DNA from: Chryseobacterium camelliae
Lineage (GTDB): Bacteria; Bacteroidota; Bacteroidia; Flavobacteriales; Weeksellaceae
Length of the DNA: 64,000 nucleotides
Assembly: GCF_002770595.1 (NCBI RefSeq)
Contig: NZ_CP022986.1
Span: 4,030,001 to 4,094,000, forward strand
Reading direction: 5' to 3'
Shown here one piece after another: positions 44,621 to 54,700 of the stretch. Made by a program: the position numbers and the translations under genes. Each line of letters opens with the position of its first letter. Within the stretch, counting starts at the first letter, position 1. The notes beneath the pieces were generated by a model that ran no database searches, had not been told where the DNA came from, and saw only the letters and a program-made list of their open reading frames with translations.

Positions 44621-46351
44621 CTATTTCAGTTCAATGTAGTTCAGGTTGAGTCCGCTGGTCTCAAAAACAATCCTGATTTTATTCTCTCTCTTCTTCAGAT
44701 GGATACTCTTTACGGCAAAGCTTTTCCATTTCTCGTTGCCTCCTGTTGACGGCAGGGAAACAGAGGCCAGCTTATTTCCGGTACTATCTTCAATCCTGAT
44801 TTTTGCATTATTTGGCGATGCATAACGGATTTCAGCCATATAATTTTTATCGGATGCAGACTGAATGGTATACTGCATCCATTCACCGGTCTCCGTCTTG
44901 CCTACGTAGTACTGGTTGGTTACCTGATCATGGCAGGGGTAAATATCCACACCATCGTTCCTCATCTGGTTTCCCGAGTTCCATTCCGATCTTTTGGCAG
45001 GATCGCTCACCCAGAGGTTGATGTAATCCTTGTCCAGATAGGCTGAACCCATCCGTCCAAGGTCATATTCTGAAGCGAAAATCCTTCCGGGAGCCTGATG
45101 GTTTTTAAAGGGCAGGGTAGAGGTCTCTGTGGTCTGCCTGAACATTGCATCAATCACATCTTTTTTAATTTCCACGCGATCGAATTTGTAGCCTTCTGCA
45201 ATGTCCATCAGTGCTTTGGTAGCGAATTCCCTTGATGGTTTTTCACCGCCTTTTTTCCAGTAATCAAGCAGTTTCTGATATTCAGGCGTGATTTTTACAT
45301 TGGTAATGCCGGCAATATTATCAATCTTTTTCATCGGCCAGAAGGCATAACCGATGTTGTGTCGATCCAGCAACTTGATAAGTTCCGTAAACCAGACATT
45401 GGAATTTTCACCGGTTTCTCCCAGCCATATCGGGGCATTATGTTTACTTCTTAGGTCAAGGGCAAATTTCAGGGTTGCATCATCATTATTGTTCCAGTAC
45501 TTATGGAAGCTGAATACCATATTACTGTCCCAAAGCGGCGGAAGCCCGTTGTAATTATTCCCCCATCCGTTTCCTTCAATAATGATGATGTGTTTTTTAT
45601 CCGCTTCACGGATGGCCTGGGTGATTTCCTTTTGCAGTTTCCAGAGCGGTGCATTGGACATTTCATCGGTTCCGTTCGGATTTTTACCGGTGAAATTAAT
45701 ATTCGGCTCGTTAATCAGGTCATAGCCTCCGATCCATGGTTCATCCTTATACCTTTCGGCCAGCTTTTTCCATAGCGCTATAGTTTTTCTCTGGTTTTCA
45801 GGACTTTCCCACAGGGACGGTTTGGATTTGTCATTATCGGAAATATTAACGTCATTGCCCTGGCCGCCCGGAGCGGCATGGAGGTCCAGGATCAGGTACA
45901 TATTATTCTCTGCGCACCATTTCAGAAGGTCATCCGTCATCCTGAAGCCTTCCTCCAGCCAGGTATCCTTGCCTTTCACCGGCTCCTTTTCAATAGGAAG
46001 GGTGTACAGGTTATAGTGCATGGGCAACCTGATGGAATTGAATCCTGCCTGTTTTAAAAAGTCGATATCTTTTTTGGTAATGCCGTTTTTCAGGTAGGTC
46101 TGATAGAACTTCTTCATTCCGTCTTCACCGGTAAGCTCTGCAATTTTTTCTTTGATCTTGTATTGTGGACCAGCAAAATCCGCGGTTTTAAGCATATAGC
46201 CTTCCTGGAGCATCCATCCACCGGGCCCGAGGCCTCTGAGCTGAATATTTTCACCTTTGTCATTCACGATTTTCTGGCCGCTCGTTTTTAAAAGCTGTGA
46301 TGTCCCAAATTGAGACAATAATAAAGCGGACAATGCGATAGCTCTTTTCAT
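44621..46351 (-). CDS. Secreted GH5 glycosidase with C-terminal carbohydrate-binding-like domain
   Basis: 576 residues, signal peptide at the N-terminus (MKRAIALSALLLSQFGTS). The GH5 barrel covers about 25-370: GFNSIRLPMHYN, YLILDLHAAPGGQGND, the acid/base glutamate in YDLINEPNINF and the nucleophile in WLGETGEN. A linker leads to a beta-sandwich domain of about 150 residues at the C-terminus (FASEYDLGRMGSAYLDKDY to LNLNYIELK) that resembles CBM6-type modules. Likely substrates are beta-glucans or related glycans. It has no T9SS tail, so it may be periplasmic or released by another route. A promoter box and an operator-like palindrome lie upstream. Confidence 0.9.
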   Translation of the reverse strand: MKRAIALSALLLSQFGTSQLLKTSGQKIVNDKGENIQLRGLGPGGWMLQEGYMLKTADFAGPQYKIKEKIAELTGEDGMKKFYQTYLKNGITKKDIDFLKQAGFNSIRLPMHYNLYTLPIEKEPVKGKDTWLEEGFRMTDDLLKWCAENNMYLILDLHAAPGGQGNDVNISDNDKSKPSLWESPENQRKTIALWKKLAERYKDEPWIGGYDLINEPNINFTGKNPNGTDEMSNAPLWKLQKEITQAIREADKKHIIIIEGNGWGNNYNGLPPLWDSNMVFSFHKYWNNNDDATLKFALDLRSKHNAPIWLGETGENSNVWFTELIKLLDRHNIGYAFWPMKKIDNIAGITNVKITPEYQKLLDYWKKGGEKPSREFATKALMDIAEGYKFDRVEIKKDVIDAMFRQTTETSTLPFKNHQAPGRIFASEYDLGRMGSAYLDKDYINLWVSDPAKRSEWNSGNQMRNDGVDIYPCHDQVTNQYYVGKTETGEWMQYTIQSASDKNYMAEIRYASPNNAKIRIEDSTGNKLASVSLPSTGGNEKWKSFAVKSIHLKKRENKIRIVFETSGLNLNYIELK

Positions 46352-46408
46352 AATGGTTTGATTATTTAATATGAGGAGATTTGTTTAAAGAAATTAAGTT
46401 ATTGCAGA

Positions 46409-46416
46409 CAAATATA
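46409..46416 (-). promoter_or_regulatory. -7 promoter box of the GH5 gene
   Basis: TATATTTG on the minus strand, about 58 bases before the ATG at 46351. Confidence 0.45.
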
Positions 46417-46481
46417 TTTAAAAATTATTCATCACCTTATCATTTTAATCAGAAAATCAATTTAAATGCTACAATTACATC

Positions 46482-46503
46482 TTTGGTACTGTACCAAATT
46501 GGT
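46482..46503. promoter_or_regulatory. Overlapping palindromes upstream of the GH5 gene
   Basis: TTTGGTACTGTACCAAA (46482-46498) is a perfect 8+1+8 inverted repeat and overlaps ACCAAATTGGT (46493-46503). It lies between the GH5 gene and the divergent DUF6624 gene, about 75 bases upstream of the predicted GH5 transcription start. It is likely a regulator site; which gene it controls is unknown. Confidence 0.45.
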
Positions 46504-46637
46504 TTAATTGCTGTTTTTAAATGTATTATTTGATATTTCCTGATCTATATTGCTGATTTATTGCAAAATTTGTGGATGCAGATCATAATTGTTTATATAT
46601 TTATGCGCTGAAAATGCACTGCAAAAACTGAATAATA

Positions 46638-47198
46638 ATGAAAAATGAATTCTCTGATCAACTGATCCGAATGGCAGCCTCTGATCAATCAGTCCGGGAA
46701 AGGCTCCTGGAAGAGAATGCGCTACGAGGGGGTTACCATCCGGAAATGGAAAGCGTCCACCGCGAAAATACTGACAGACTAAAAGCAATCATTGCTGAAA
46801 TCGGATTTCCTACCATTTCAAAAGTTGGGGAAGAGGCCGCTGAGGCCGCATGGCTGATCGTTCAGCACTCCATCGGAGATCCGGATTTTATGAAAGATTC
46901 ATACCGGGAAATGCTGGAAAGCCGAAAGGATATTAATCCTGCCAATCTGGCTTTTCTGTTTGACAGGATTCAGTATTTTCAGGGGAAACCTCAGCAATAC
47001 GGTACCCAGCTCAACGCAGATGGCAGCATCTATCCGGTTATGGATAAAGATCGGCTTAATACTTTGAGGCAGGAAAATAACCTTCCGGCTTTACCGCAGG
47101 ATAGGATCGCTGATATCCTTCCGGCAGATCAGATAGAACAGCTGGAAAATCAAAACCCCGATTATATCCTTTGGAGGAAGAATGCTGGATGGAAATAA
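46638..47198 (+). CDS. DUF6624-like protein of unknown function
   Basis: 186 residues, no signal peptide. The pattern AAEAAWLIVQHSIGDPDFM, then LFDRIQYFQGKPQQYGTQL with a downstream tail, matches DUF6624-type proteins as I recall them. The function is unknown. The last 17 bases overlap the start of the Crp-family gene, so the two are coupled. Confidence 0.75.
   Translation: MKNEFSDQLIRMAASDQSVRERLLEENALRGGYHPEMESVHRENTDRLKAIIAEIGFPTISKVGEEAAEAAWLIVQHSIGDPDFMKDSYREMLESRKDINPANLAFLFDRIQYFQGKPQQYGTQLNADGSIYPVMDKDRLNTLRQENNLPALPQDRIADILPADQIEQLENQNPDYILWRKNAGWK
47173..47178 (+). promoter_or_regulatory. Shine-Dalgarno-like sequence before the Crp-family gene
   Basis: GGAGGA, three bases from the ATG at 47182 and inside the coding end of the upstream gene. 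Such sequences are rare in this window, where most starts have only A-rich leaders. It may aid re-initiation at the overlap, or may simply reflect the codons it encodes. Confidence 0.4.
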
Positions 47199-47757
47199 TA
47201 TAATTTCTGATATGCTGGAACAATTCGGGTCTTTTTCAGAAGCTGAGACACAGCTTTTCCATACGATGCTGGTCAACAAATCTGTGCACAAAAATGAAAC
47301 GCTGGTCAGGCCTGGTGAAATTTCAAGGTCCATATTTTTTGTTAGAAAAGGTTCCTTCTTCCAGTCTTACTTCAGTGAAGATTGTGAACAGACCATGATT
47401 ACGGATCTGTACATGGAAAACGAATGGCTTTTTAATGCGGACAGCCTGATCAACCAGATCCCGTCAACATCAGCCATCATCTGTTTTTCTGATGCTGAGG
47501 TAGCTGAACTCACGCTGGAAAATTTGCATCAGCTGATTGCTTATTCCCCTAATTTCCTGCTGTTGAATAAAATATTTAATGCATTAAGTGCTAAAATAGG
47601 TCTTTACGATGAAAATATGAATCCTGCCCGGAAATATACTTATATACTTTCTTCAAGGCCTCAACTGTTGCAGGCATTCCCGCTGTCGATGATCGCTTCC
47701 TACCTTAAAATAAGACCGGAAACGCTGAGCAGGGTAAGGGCAAACATCGGTATTTGA
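47182..47757 (+). CDS. Crp/Fnr-family transcriptional regulator
   Basis: 191 residues. An N-terminal cyclic-nucleotide-binding-like barrel has KNETLVRPGEISRSIFFVRK, and a C-terminal helix-turn-helix has FPLSMIASYLKIRPETLSRV. The Arg and Ser that bind the cAMP phosphate are not conserved in the usual place, and no Fnr cysteines are present, so the signal is unknown. In Bacteroidota such regulators are many and poorly studied. It is coupled to the DUF6624 gene by a 17-bp overlap. Confidence 0.87.
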   Translation: MLDGNNIISDMLEQFGSFSEAETQLFHTMLVNKSVHKNETLVRPGEISRSIFFVRKGSFFQSYFSEDCEQTMITDLYMENEWLFNADSLINQIPSTSAIICFSDAEVAELTLENLHQLIAYSPNFLLLNKIFNALSAKIGLYDENMNPARKYTYILSSRPQLLQAFPLSMIASYLKIRPETLSRVRANIGI

Positions 47758-47809
47758 TTTCAGTCAAGTGCCGGTATGGGAAATTATGATGATATTTGAT
47801 CAAAAAAAT

Positions 47810-48166
47810 ATGATCGAAAGTATAATTCCCAAACTGCCGATGCGCCATAAGGCAATGACCGAAAAGTTCTATACTGACTTAGGATTTGAAGCCTCAAAGG
47901 ACGGCTTCCCGCATTACCTGATGATGAAAAACGGAACTGTAGAAATTCATTTCTTTGAGTTTAAGGATCTTATTCCGGAACAGAATTACGGTCAGGTTTA
48001 TGTCCGATGTTCCGGTTTGGAAGAACTCTATCACCTTTATATAGAACGTGGAATTACCATTCATCCGGCAGGAAATCTAAGCAGTAAGCCATGGGGACAG
48101 AAAGAATTTTCCATCCTTGACCCTGACCATAATTTAATAACATTCGGTGAGGCAACCGGTCTCTAA
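47810..48166 (+). CDS. VOC-family (bleomycin resistance/glyoxalase-like) protein
   Basis: 118 residues from the ATG at 47810 (MIESIIPKLPMRHK); in-frame GTG 47768 and ATG 47786 give longer forms. One beta-alpha-beta-beta-beta repeat is seen at each end: YTDLGFEASKDGFPHYLMMK with VEIHFFEFK, and YGQVYVRCSGLEELYHLYIE with FSILDPDHNLITFGE. Proteins of this group bind bleomycin or small metabolites as dimers; the ligand is unknown. It follows the Crp-family gene closely and may be in the same transcript. Confidence 0.85.
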   Translation: MIESIIPKLPMRHKAMTEKFYTDLGFEASKDGFPHYLMMKNGTVEIHFFEFKDLIPEQNYGQVYVRCSGLEELYHLYIERGITIHPAGNLSSKPWGQKEFSILDPDHNLITFGEATGL

Positions 48167-48199
48167 TGCTGATACAGCATCCGGGTCAGTATCAACGAT

Positions 48200-48223
48200 A
48201 AACCCTCCGGATGGGAGGGTTTT
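48200..48223 (+). terminator. Terminator after the VOC gene
   Basis: AAACCCTCC, GGATG loop, GGAGGGTTT with only four T. Moderate strength. Confidence 0.65.
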
Positions 48224-48265
48224 ATGTGTATGCTTAGTATTTTTAATGCTGATGAATGGGTAATC

Positions 48266-49240
48266 CTATTTTGAGGATGGAGAAATGAGTTTCATGATTT
48301 CCAGCGCGACTTTCAGGGCTTCGGTACCGTCTTCCAGCGAAACTTCCACATTTTTGTTATTGACGATGGCATCAGCGAAAGAATTCAGTTCGTCCAGAAT
48401 CGCATTATTGGCCTGGATGTTCGGGTATTCAAATAGAATCTGGTTTTTCTCGCCGTCTGAGTTTTCTATGATCATATCAAATGGAGTAGGCTGTTCCGGA
48501 GCCTCTTTCATCCGGATTACTTCTGCTTTCTTCTCCAGAAAATCCACGGAAATGTATGCATCTTTCTGGAAGAAGCGGCTTTTCCTCATGGCTTTCATGG
48601 ATATTCTGGATGTGGTAAGATTGGCTACGCATCCGTTTTCAAATTCAATCCTCGCATTGGCAATATCCGGGGTTTTGCTTACTACGCATACACCACTGGC
48701 ATGGATGCTCTTTACCTTTGATTTTACCAGGCTCAGCAGGATATCCAGGTCGTGGATCATCAGGTCGAGTACTACAGAGACATCCGTTCCGCGCGGGTTG
48801 AATTCTGCCAGGCGGTGGATTTCTATAAACATCGGATCCTTAATGTACTCTTTTGTCGCCATGAATGCAGGGTTGTACCGCTCTACATGGCCTACCTGTG
48901 CCTTAATGCCGTTTTCATGGCACATCCTGAGGATTTCTTCCGCCTCTTCCAGGGTCTGAGTTACCGGTTTTTCGATGAAGAAATGAAGTCCCTTACGGAG
49001 GGCCTGTAAAGCGTAGTCATAATGATAAATGGTAGGGGTTACGATGTCCAGCATATCGATCTGGTCCAGAAGATCATCAAAATGCTCAAAATACCGGTAT
49101 CCGAATTCAGCTTCCAGCTTCCTGCCGTTTTCGGCATCTTTGTCATGAAACCCAACCAGTTCATATTGATCCGACTGGTTCAGAAGCCGTAAATGTATTT
49201 TGCCCAGGTGTCCGGCACCTACCAAACCTGCTTTTAACAT
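48266..49240 (-). CDS. Gfo/Idh/MocA-family oxidoreductase
   Basis: 324 residues. The Rossmann motif GLVGAGHLGKIHLRLL is at residues 5-20. FIEKPVTQTLEEAEEIL carries the family EKP motif. HVERYNPAF and LDLMIHDLDILLSL provide the catalytic-loop histidines. These enzymes use bound or exchangeable NAD(P) to oxidise or reduce sugars and related compounds. The substrate is unknown, and no sugar-biosynthesis cluster is adjacent. It is divergent from pcm. Confidence 0.88.
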   Translation of the reverse strand: MLKAGLVGAGHLGKIHLRLLNQSDQYELVGFHDKDAENGRKLEAEFGYRYFEHFDDLLDQIDMLDIVTPTIYHYDYALQALRKGLHFFIEKPVTQTLEEAEEILRMCHENGIKAQVGHVERYNPAFMATKEYIKDPMFIEIHRLAEFNPRGTDVSVVLDLMIHDLDILLSLVKSKVKSIHASGVCVVSKTPDIANARIEFENGCVANLTTSRISMKAMRKSRFFQKDAYISVDFLEKKAEVIRMKEAPEQPTPFDMIIENSDGEKNQILFEYPNIQANNAILDELNSFADAIVNNKNVEVSLEDGTEALKVALEIMKLISPSSK

Positions 49241-49307
49241 AGTCCTTTAAAATTTCGGTAAAGATAATCATTTTATAAATCCGGAGAACAGTACAGGGCT
49301 TTTAAGG

Positions 49308-49338
49308 TTGACCCGTACCGATTGTTTTATTACTTTTG
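49308..49338 (+). promoter_or_regulatory. pcm promoter
   Basis: TTG at 49308-49310 and TACTTTTG at 49331-49338, 20 bases apart. The in-frame TTG at 49336 is part of the -7 box and cannot start translation. Confidence 0.75.
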
Positions 49339-49371
49339 TGCCTTAGTATTGTGATTCCAAACTATGACCCC

Positions 49372-50025
49372 ATGATGCATGATTCGTTTGTCCATAAAGG
49401 AAAAAGAAAGATTTTGGTTGACTATCTCCGGTATAGGATCGGGATTTCCGATGAAAACGTGCTTTCAGCCATGAATGACGTTCCGCGGCACCTGTTCATT
49501 GAAAGTATCTTTGAAGATTATGCTTATGAAGACCGTGCATTCCCCATTCTTGCCCATCAGACCATTTCCCATCCCTCAACCGTAGCGGAGCAGACGGAGC
49601 TCCTTCAGGTAAAGTCCGGTGAAAAGATCCTGGAAATAGGGACAGGATGCGGATATCAGACCGCTGTTCTTCTCGCTATGAAAGCACAGGTGTATACCGT
49701 GGAAAGGCAGAAAGACCTGTTCGATTTTTCCAAGAAAAAACTCAGGGAATTAGGCATGTACCCGAAATTCCAGAGCTTTGGGGACGGTTTTGCTGGGCTT
49801 CCGACTTTTGCTCCGTTTGATAAGATTATTGTTACCTGCGGCGCATCCGTGCTTCCTACCGAATTGCTGAAACAGCTTAAGGTGGGCGGAACGATGGTTA
49901 TTCCGCTGGGGCCAACCGATGAACAGGTTCTGTACCGTTTTACCAAAGTATCTCAGACGGAGTTTGAAAAAGAGGAGTTTGGGGCGTACAAATTTGTTCC
50001 GATGCTCGGCAATACCAATCAGTAG
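49372..50025 (+). CDS. pcm: Protein-L-isoaspartate O-methyltransferase
   Basis: 217 residues from the ATG at 49372 (an ATG at 49375 is also possible). Pcm methylates isoaspartyl residues formed in ageing proteins, so that they can revert to aspartate. VPRHLFIESIF, HQTISHPSTVAEQTELL, the SAM motif EIGTGCGYQTAVL and KIIVTCGASVLPTELL are diagnostic. The start was chosen because the promoter predicts transcription from about 49343. A hairpin follows the stop. Confidence 0.93.
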   Translation: MMHDSFVHKGKRKILVDYLRYRIGISDENVLSAMNDVPRHLFIESIFEDYAYEDRAFPILAHQTISHPSTVAEQTELLQVKSGEKILEIGTGCGYQTAVLLAMKAQVYTVERQKDLFDFSKKKLRELGMYPKFQSFGDGFAGLPTFAPFDKIIVTCGASVLPTELLKQLKVGGTMVIPLGPTDEQVLYRFTKVSQTEFEKEEFGAYKFVPMLGNTNQ

Positions 50026-50043
50026 AATTTTTACCTATCATAA

Positions 50044-50078
50044 AAGCAGGACTTAATTTTTTTAAGTCCTGTTTGTTT
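50044..50078 (+). terminator. pcm terminator
   Basis: CAGGACTTAA and TTAAGTCCTG, T-rich loop, then TTTGTTT. Confidence 0.75.
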
Positions 50079-50212
50079 ACAGCCATTCCAAACGGCTTTC
50101 TCAGATTAATATCAGAATAAATATTCCGAAATTTTTGGCGAATGCCATATCTTGGGTCATTGTTTGCTTATGGTAATTCTCAGGTGAGTACCTGATCATA
50201 AAAATCATAGCA

Positions 50213-51193
50213 ATGAAAGTTTTTATTACCAAGAAAATTCCTGAAACAGGGATGAAGATGCTGGAAGAGGCGGGGATGGACATCATTCTTCCGGAAAGTC
50301 AGGACCTTACCCGCCATGAGTGGCTGGAGTATTGCCGCGATGCAGATGCTGTTTTGAATGTAGGAAGCAGGTTCCGGTATGACAGGGCTTTTTTTGAACG
50401 TTGCCCGGATATTCAGGCTATTGCCCTGTATTCAGTGGGCTTTGACCATGTGGATGTCTGGGAAGCGAGCCGCAGAAATATTCCTGTTGGGAATACCCCT
50501 GATGTGCTGAGCAGGGCTACTTCGGATGTTGCCTTTTTACTCATGCAGTCCGTGGCCAGGAGAGCAAGCTATAATTTTGAAAAAGTAAGGGCCGGCAACT
50601 GGACAGATTTTGATCCGATGCATGCTTTAGGGCAGGAATTGTACGGTAAAACTCTGGGTATTTTCGGGCTGGGCAGGATCGGCTTTGAGATGGCACTTAA
50701 AGCACAGCGGGCTTTTGATATGAAGATCGTTTATCATAACCGGCACCGCAACGAAAAATCAGAAAAGCTGCTTGATGCCCAATATGTTTCTTTTGATGAG
50801 CTGCTTGAAGTTTCGGACGTACTCAGTGTCCATGCCAGTTTTAGTCCGGATCACAGAGGGATTTTCAACCGCTCCGTGTTTGAGCGGATGAAGCCCGGAG
50901 CAATATTCATCAATACGGCGCGCGGAGGATTCCATCAGCAGGAAGACCTGTATGAAGCCCTGGTCTCAGGACAGATCTGGGGGGCTGGCCTTGATGTTAC
51001 CGATCCTGAGCCTATGTTGCCGGATGATCCTTTGCTGCAGCACTCAAGGGTATGTGTGCTTCCGCATATCGGTTCAGCAACCCGCGAAGCGCGGAATGGG
51101 ATGGCACGTATTGCCGCCCTCAACATAATTGCGTATTCGCACGGGGAAATAATGCCGTATTGCGTGAATCCGGAAATTTATTCCCGAAGATAG
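50213..51193 (+). CDS. D-2-hydroxyacid dehydrogenase (glyoxylate/hydroxypyruvate reductase-like)
   Basis: 326 residues. The NAD(P)-binding motif GIFGLGRIGFEMA is followed by the catalytic Arg in NTARGGFHQQEDLYEAL, Glu in DVTDPEP and His in VLPHIGSATREAR. YSVGFDHVDVWEA and PDVLSRATSDVAFLLM match GyaR/GhrB-like enzymes that reduce glyoxylate or hydroxypyruvate. Exact substrate use is not decided by the sequence. It is monocistronic. Confidence 0.9.
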   Translation: MKVFITKKIPETGMKMLEEAGMDIILPESQDLTRHEWLEYCRDADAVLNVGSRFRYDRAFFERCPDIQAIALYSVGFDHVDVWEASRRNIPVGNTPDVLSRATSDVAFLLMQSVARRASYNFEKVRAGNWTDFDPMHALGQELYGKTLGIFGLGRIGFEMALKAQRAFDMKIVYHNRHRNEKSEKLLDAQYVSFDELLEVSDVLSVHASFSPDHRGIFNRSVFERMKPGAIFINTARGGFHQQEDLYEALVSGQIWGAGLDVTDPEPMLPDDPLLQHSRVCVLPHIGSATREARNGMARIAALNIIAYSHGEIMPYCVNPEIYSRR

Positions 51194-51246
51194 CAGAAGC
51201 TTGGAACTATTTTTGATTTTAACATTGAACACTAAATAACAATCTT

Positions 51247-51540
51247 ATGATATCAGAAAACAGCCCTGAAGAACAGGAAAGAAAAATAGAGCAGATGGAC
51301 TACAGTCCGGGAGAAGATATTTTCAATCAGGAAGAGCATATTCCCCTTGACGGTGACGGAAATCCTATTCCGGATGAAGTGACCGATGAGGACGAAATAG
51401 ACAAAGGACTGGATATCCCGGGCACTGAAGATGATGAAGTTGTGGATAACAATGGCCTGGACGATGAGGAGAATGACTACTGGAGCATCAGTGACAATGA
51501 TGATAACCACGAAGAAGAAAATACAGATTTAATCCGTTAA
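51247..51540 (+). CDS. Small highly acidic, low-complexity protein
   Basis: 97 residues with very many Asp and Glu (DEVTDEDEIDKGLDIPGTED and DEENDYWSISDNDDNHEEEN). No signal peptide or membrane segment is seen, and it is probably disordered. The ATG is followed by an open frame to the TAA, which is built into a perfect terminator palindrome. The function is unknown; similar acidic proteins are recalled in related genomes. Confidence 0.65.
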   Translation: MISENSPEEQERKIEQMDYSPGEDIFNQEEHIPLDGDGNPIPDEVTDEDEIDKGLDIPGTEDDEVVDNNGLDDEENDYWSISDNDDNHEEENTDLIR

Positions 51541-51566
51541 CCTTACTGAATTCAGTAAGGTTTTTT
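51539..51566 (+). terminator. Terminator overlapping the stop codon of the acidic protein gene
   Basis: The core CCTTACTGAATTCAGTAAGG is a perfect palindrome, extended to 24 bases by the AA of the stop codon and a TT, then a T run. Confidence 0.8.
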
Positions 51567-51708
51567 AATGTTCACTATATTGGGAAAATTTTTGATTTTA
51601 TTTCATGCATATTAATTTATTTTTAAATAGATAAAAATAATAATTGTTTATGGGTATGAATAAGAAAAAATATATAAATTTATTTCTGTTTAGAGATAGT
51701 TTTTATAT

Positions 51709-54700
51709 ATGGTTAAATTTTTACAATTTATTTCAGTATGTATTGGGGGATTGCTGTATGCACAATCTCAGGTGAATGTCAAAGTTAAAGATGCTTCCGG
51801 CAATGAGAGCTTTAACGTGACCTGTACCAATACTCTCGATTCAAACGGATGTCTGCCGCTTCATGTTGAATATCCGGTTCTTAAGGAAACAACAGGCTAC
51901 CAGGTGAGCCAGGAAACCTACAATCCTGCCTTGGCATTCAATCAGGGGACTGCACTTAATGCCAATTACGATGATGTATTTGCGAAAAAGCTGGATCTGC
52001 CTTTTAAATTCTGCTTTTACAATCAATATTACGAGTCTCTCGTGGTAGGATCCAACGGGATGATTACCTTTGATCTCAGCCAGTTGGGACAAATCAATTA
52101 TCCGAATGTTCAGGGACAGAACCCGAACGTCAACCTTCCTAAAAATGCTGTTTTCGGCGCATATCATGACATGGTGTTTTCCGCTTCGGATCCTTCGGAA
52201 ATCTATTATGCTGTCATTGGAACGGCACCATACAGGAAATTGATCATCAGCTTTTATGAAGGAAGGATCGCAGGATGCACTGACCGGTCTTCTTCACAGA
52301 TTGTCCTGAATGAAACCACCAATATCATCGATGTATTTATTGATCAAAAGCCCCTTCCTTGTCCGACCAGGAAATTTGAAAATGCACTGATCGGAATTAT
52401 CAACAGCAGTGGTACGGAAGGCGTTTCACCGGTTTCCAGGAATACCGGCAACTGGCAGGCTGCGCAGGAAGCATGGCGGTTCACGCCTACCGGAAATGTG
52501 ATCCAGCCTCAGGTGACATGGACCAATGCTGCCGGACAGACGGTAGCAACAGGAATCCAGGCTACAGTTTGCCCGGCTCAGAATGAAGTATATACGGCTA
52601 ATGTAGTATTCAACAGCTGCGGAAACAGCACACTCACCTTAACGGATGATTTTCCGGTGACCTTTGATGCAACATACCCTGCGGCAAAAAACTTTACACA
52701 GGATATCTGTGGCAATGCTCCGGTAAACATCAGTCTGAACAGTTTTCAGCAAAATCTGACCTCCCAGAACCCTGCAAATTTTAATTTCAGTTTTTATACG
52801 ACATTGCAGAACGCTCAGAACGGCCAGAATCCATTGCCTAACAATTACACGGTCAGTTCCAATACTGTCCTGTATGCACGGATACAGAACCCTTCTGTTC
52901 CGGGATGTTTCAGGATAGCGGTGCTTACGCTCAATTTCCTGACCAGGAACCTTCTGAAGAATACTGTAGAAATCTGTGATACCAATAATGATGGTACAGA
53001 ACCCGGATATGACCTTGCTGCTATTGGAGGCGAGCTTTTTCCTCCGGGTACTTCTGGCTACACCTACTACCTCAGCCAGGCTGATGCACAGAACAACACC
53101 AACAGTGTTACCACCGCTACCATTACAGCCAATACCAATCTTTGGGTAAGGCTTCAGGATGGTTCATGTACGTATATTCTGGGGCCTGTCCATTTCCAGT
53201 TCAGGCCCGGTGCCAATATTAACACACCGATTACTTATCCGTATACGATATGTGATATTAATGCGGATAATAAGGAACCCTTTGATTTTGCGGTCAATAT
53301 CGGTCCGCTGATCAGCAGTCAGCAGGGTGTGACATTTAGTGCATACGAAACCTATGCTGCCGCAATTGCAGGATTAGCACCGGTGCTGGCAACAATCAAG
53401 GAAGGGCAGTATCCTGTATTTATACGGGTTCAGACCCCAAACGGATGCTTTGCCATAGCACAGGTAAACATGAATGTCACTTTTACGAAAATACAGGCCA
53501 ATGAAAAGAATGAATACATCTGTTTCAACGGGACCGATAACATCAGTGTGAACCTGAATACCCTGTCTGCGGGAATGCTGATTTCGCCTGCATCGGTTCC
53601 TGTAACTGAATTTTATGCTGATTATACGGAAGCGATGGCCGGAACTAATCCTGTCAGCCCCAACCAGACCATTACCACAAATGGGAATTTTGTCACCCAG
53701 ACCTATTATGTGCGGTTTGAAATTTCGGATCAGTGCTTTACCGTGAGACCGATCAACATCAATCTTGTCCATCCTGTTGCCGTACAGTCCAGCTTTACCG
53801 TATGCGATATCAGCAACAATAATTCTGAAAATATTCAGCTGAACCAGTTTTCTGCAGCCGTTATCGGGACACAGAATGCATCTGCGGTATTTTACCTCAC
53901 CCAGGGCGATGCTCAGAACGGGACTAATCCTGTCAATGCCATTACCCTGAACGGTACCCAGCAGGTTTTTGTTAATGTGACTTCGTATAATTGCTCACAG
54001 GTATATCCTGTAACTGTTGGACTGGTATCTACTCCGGCAGTGAGTTCACCTGTGACGGTTACGCTCAGCAATATCTGCGACAACAATAATGACGGTACGG
54101 AGATCTACAATCTGACGCTGGCCCAGCCACAGATTTATAATGGGTCCAATGTTACATTCACCTACTATGCTTCATACAATGCAACTACCCAGACTTTTTC
54201 AGGTGAAATTACCAATCCGTCCCAGTTTCCGGTACAGGGAAATGCTACAGTGTATGTAAAGGTTAAATTCAACAACAGCGAATGTTTTTCTGCCGCACAG
54301 CTGAATATTCAGATGAGCTACCTTCCACCGGTGGTGCTGAACAATGCCGTCCTCAATATCTGTGATGAGGATTTTGACCTGAATGAGACTTTCCAGCTGA
54401 ATACTGCTACCCCGCAATTGTTTATCGCTTCTCAGAATACCCAGCCTGTATCCAATATGACCATTACCTATTACAATACGGCTGCGGATGCCAATGCAGG
54501 AAGCGCTTCTGCACAGATCGGCAGTTCGGTTACGACCAATGTGTCTACAGTGACGGTCTGGGCAAGGTTCCAGTCTAACACTACAGGATGTTATTCTATA
54601 GCGTCGATCCAGCTGAATACCTATTTTCCGCCGAAAGCCATTAATTCAACCGTTATGGTCTGCGATGAAAACCTGGACGGAAGCTATGAAGTCAACCTGC

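Noticed and set aside
48285..48959. A 224-codon frame opposite the Gfo/Idh oxidoreductase gene
   Set aside because: Shadow frame; the oxidoreductase has clear motifs along its full length.
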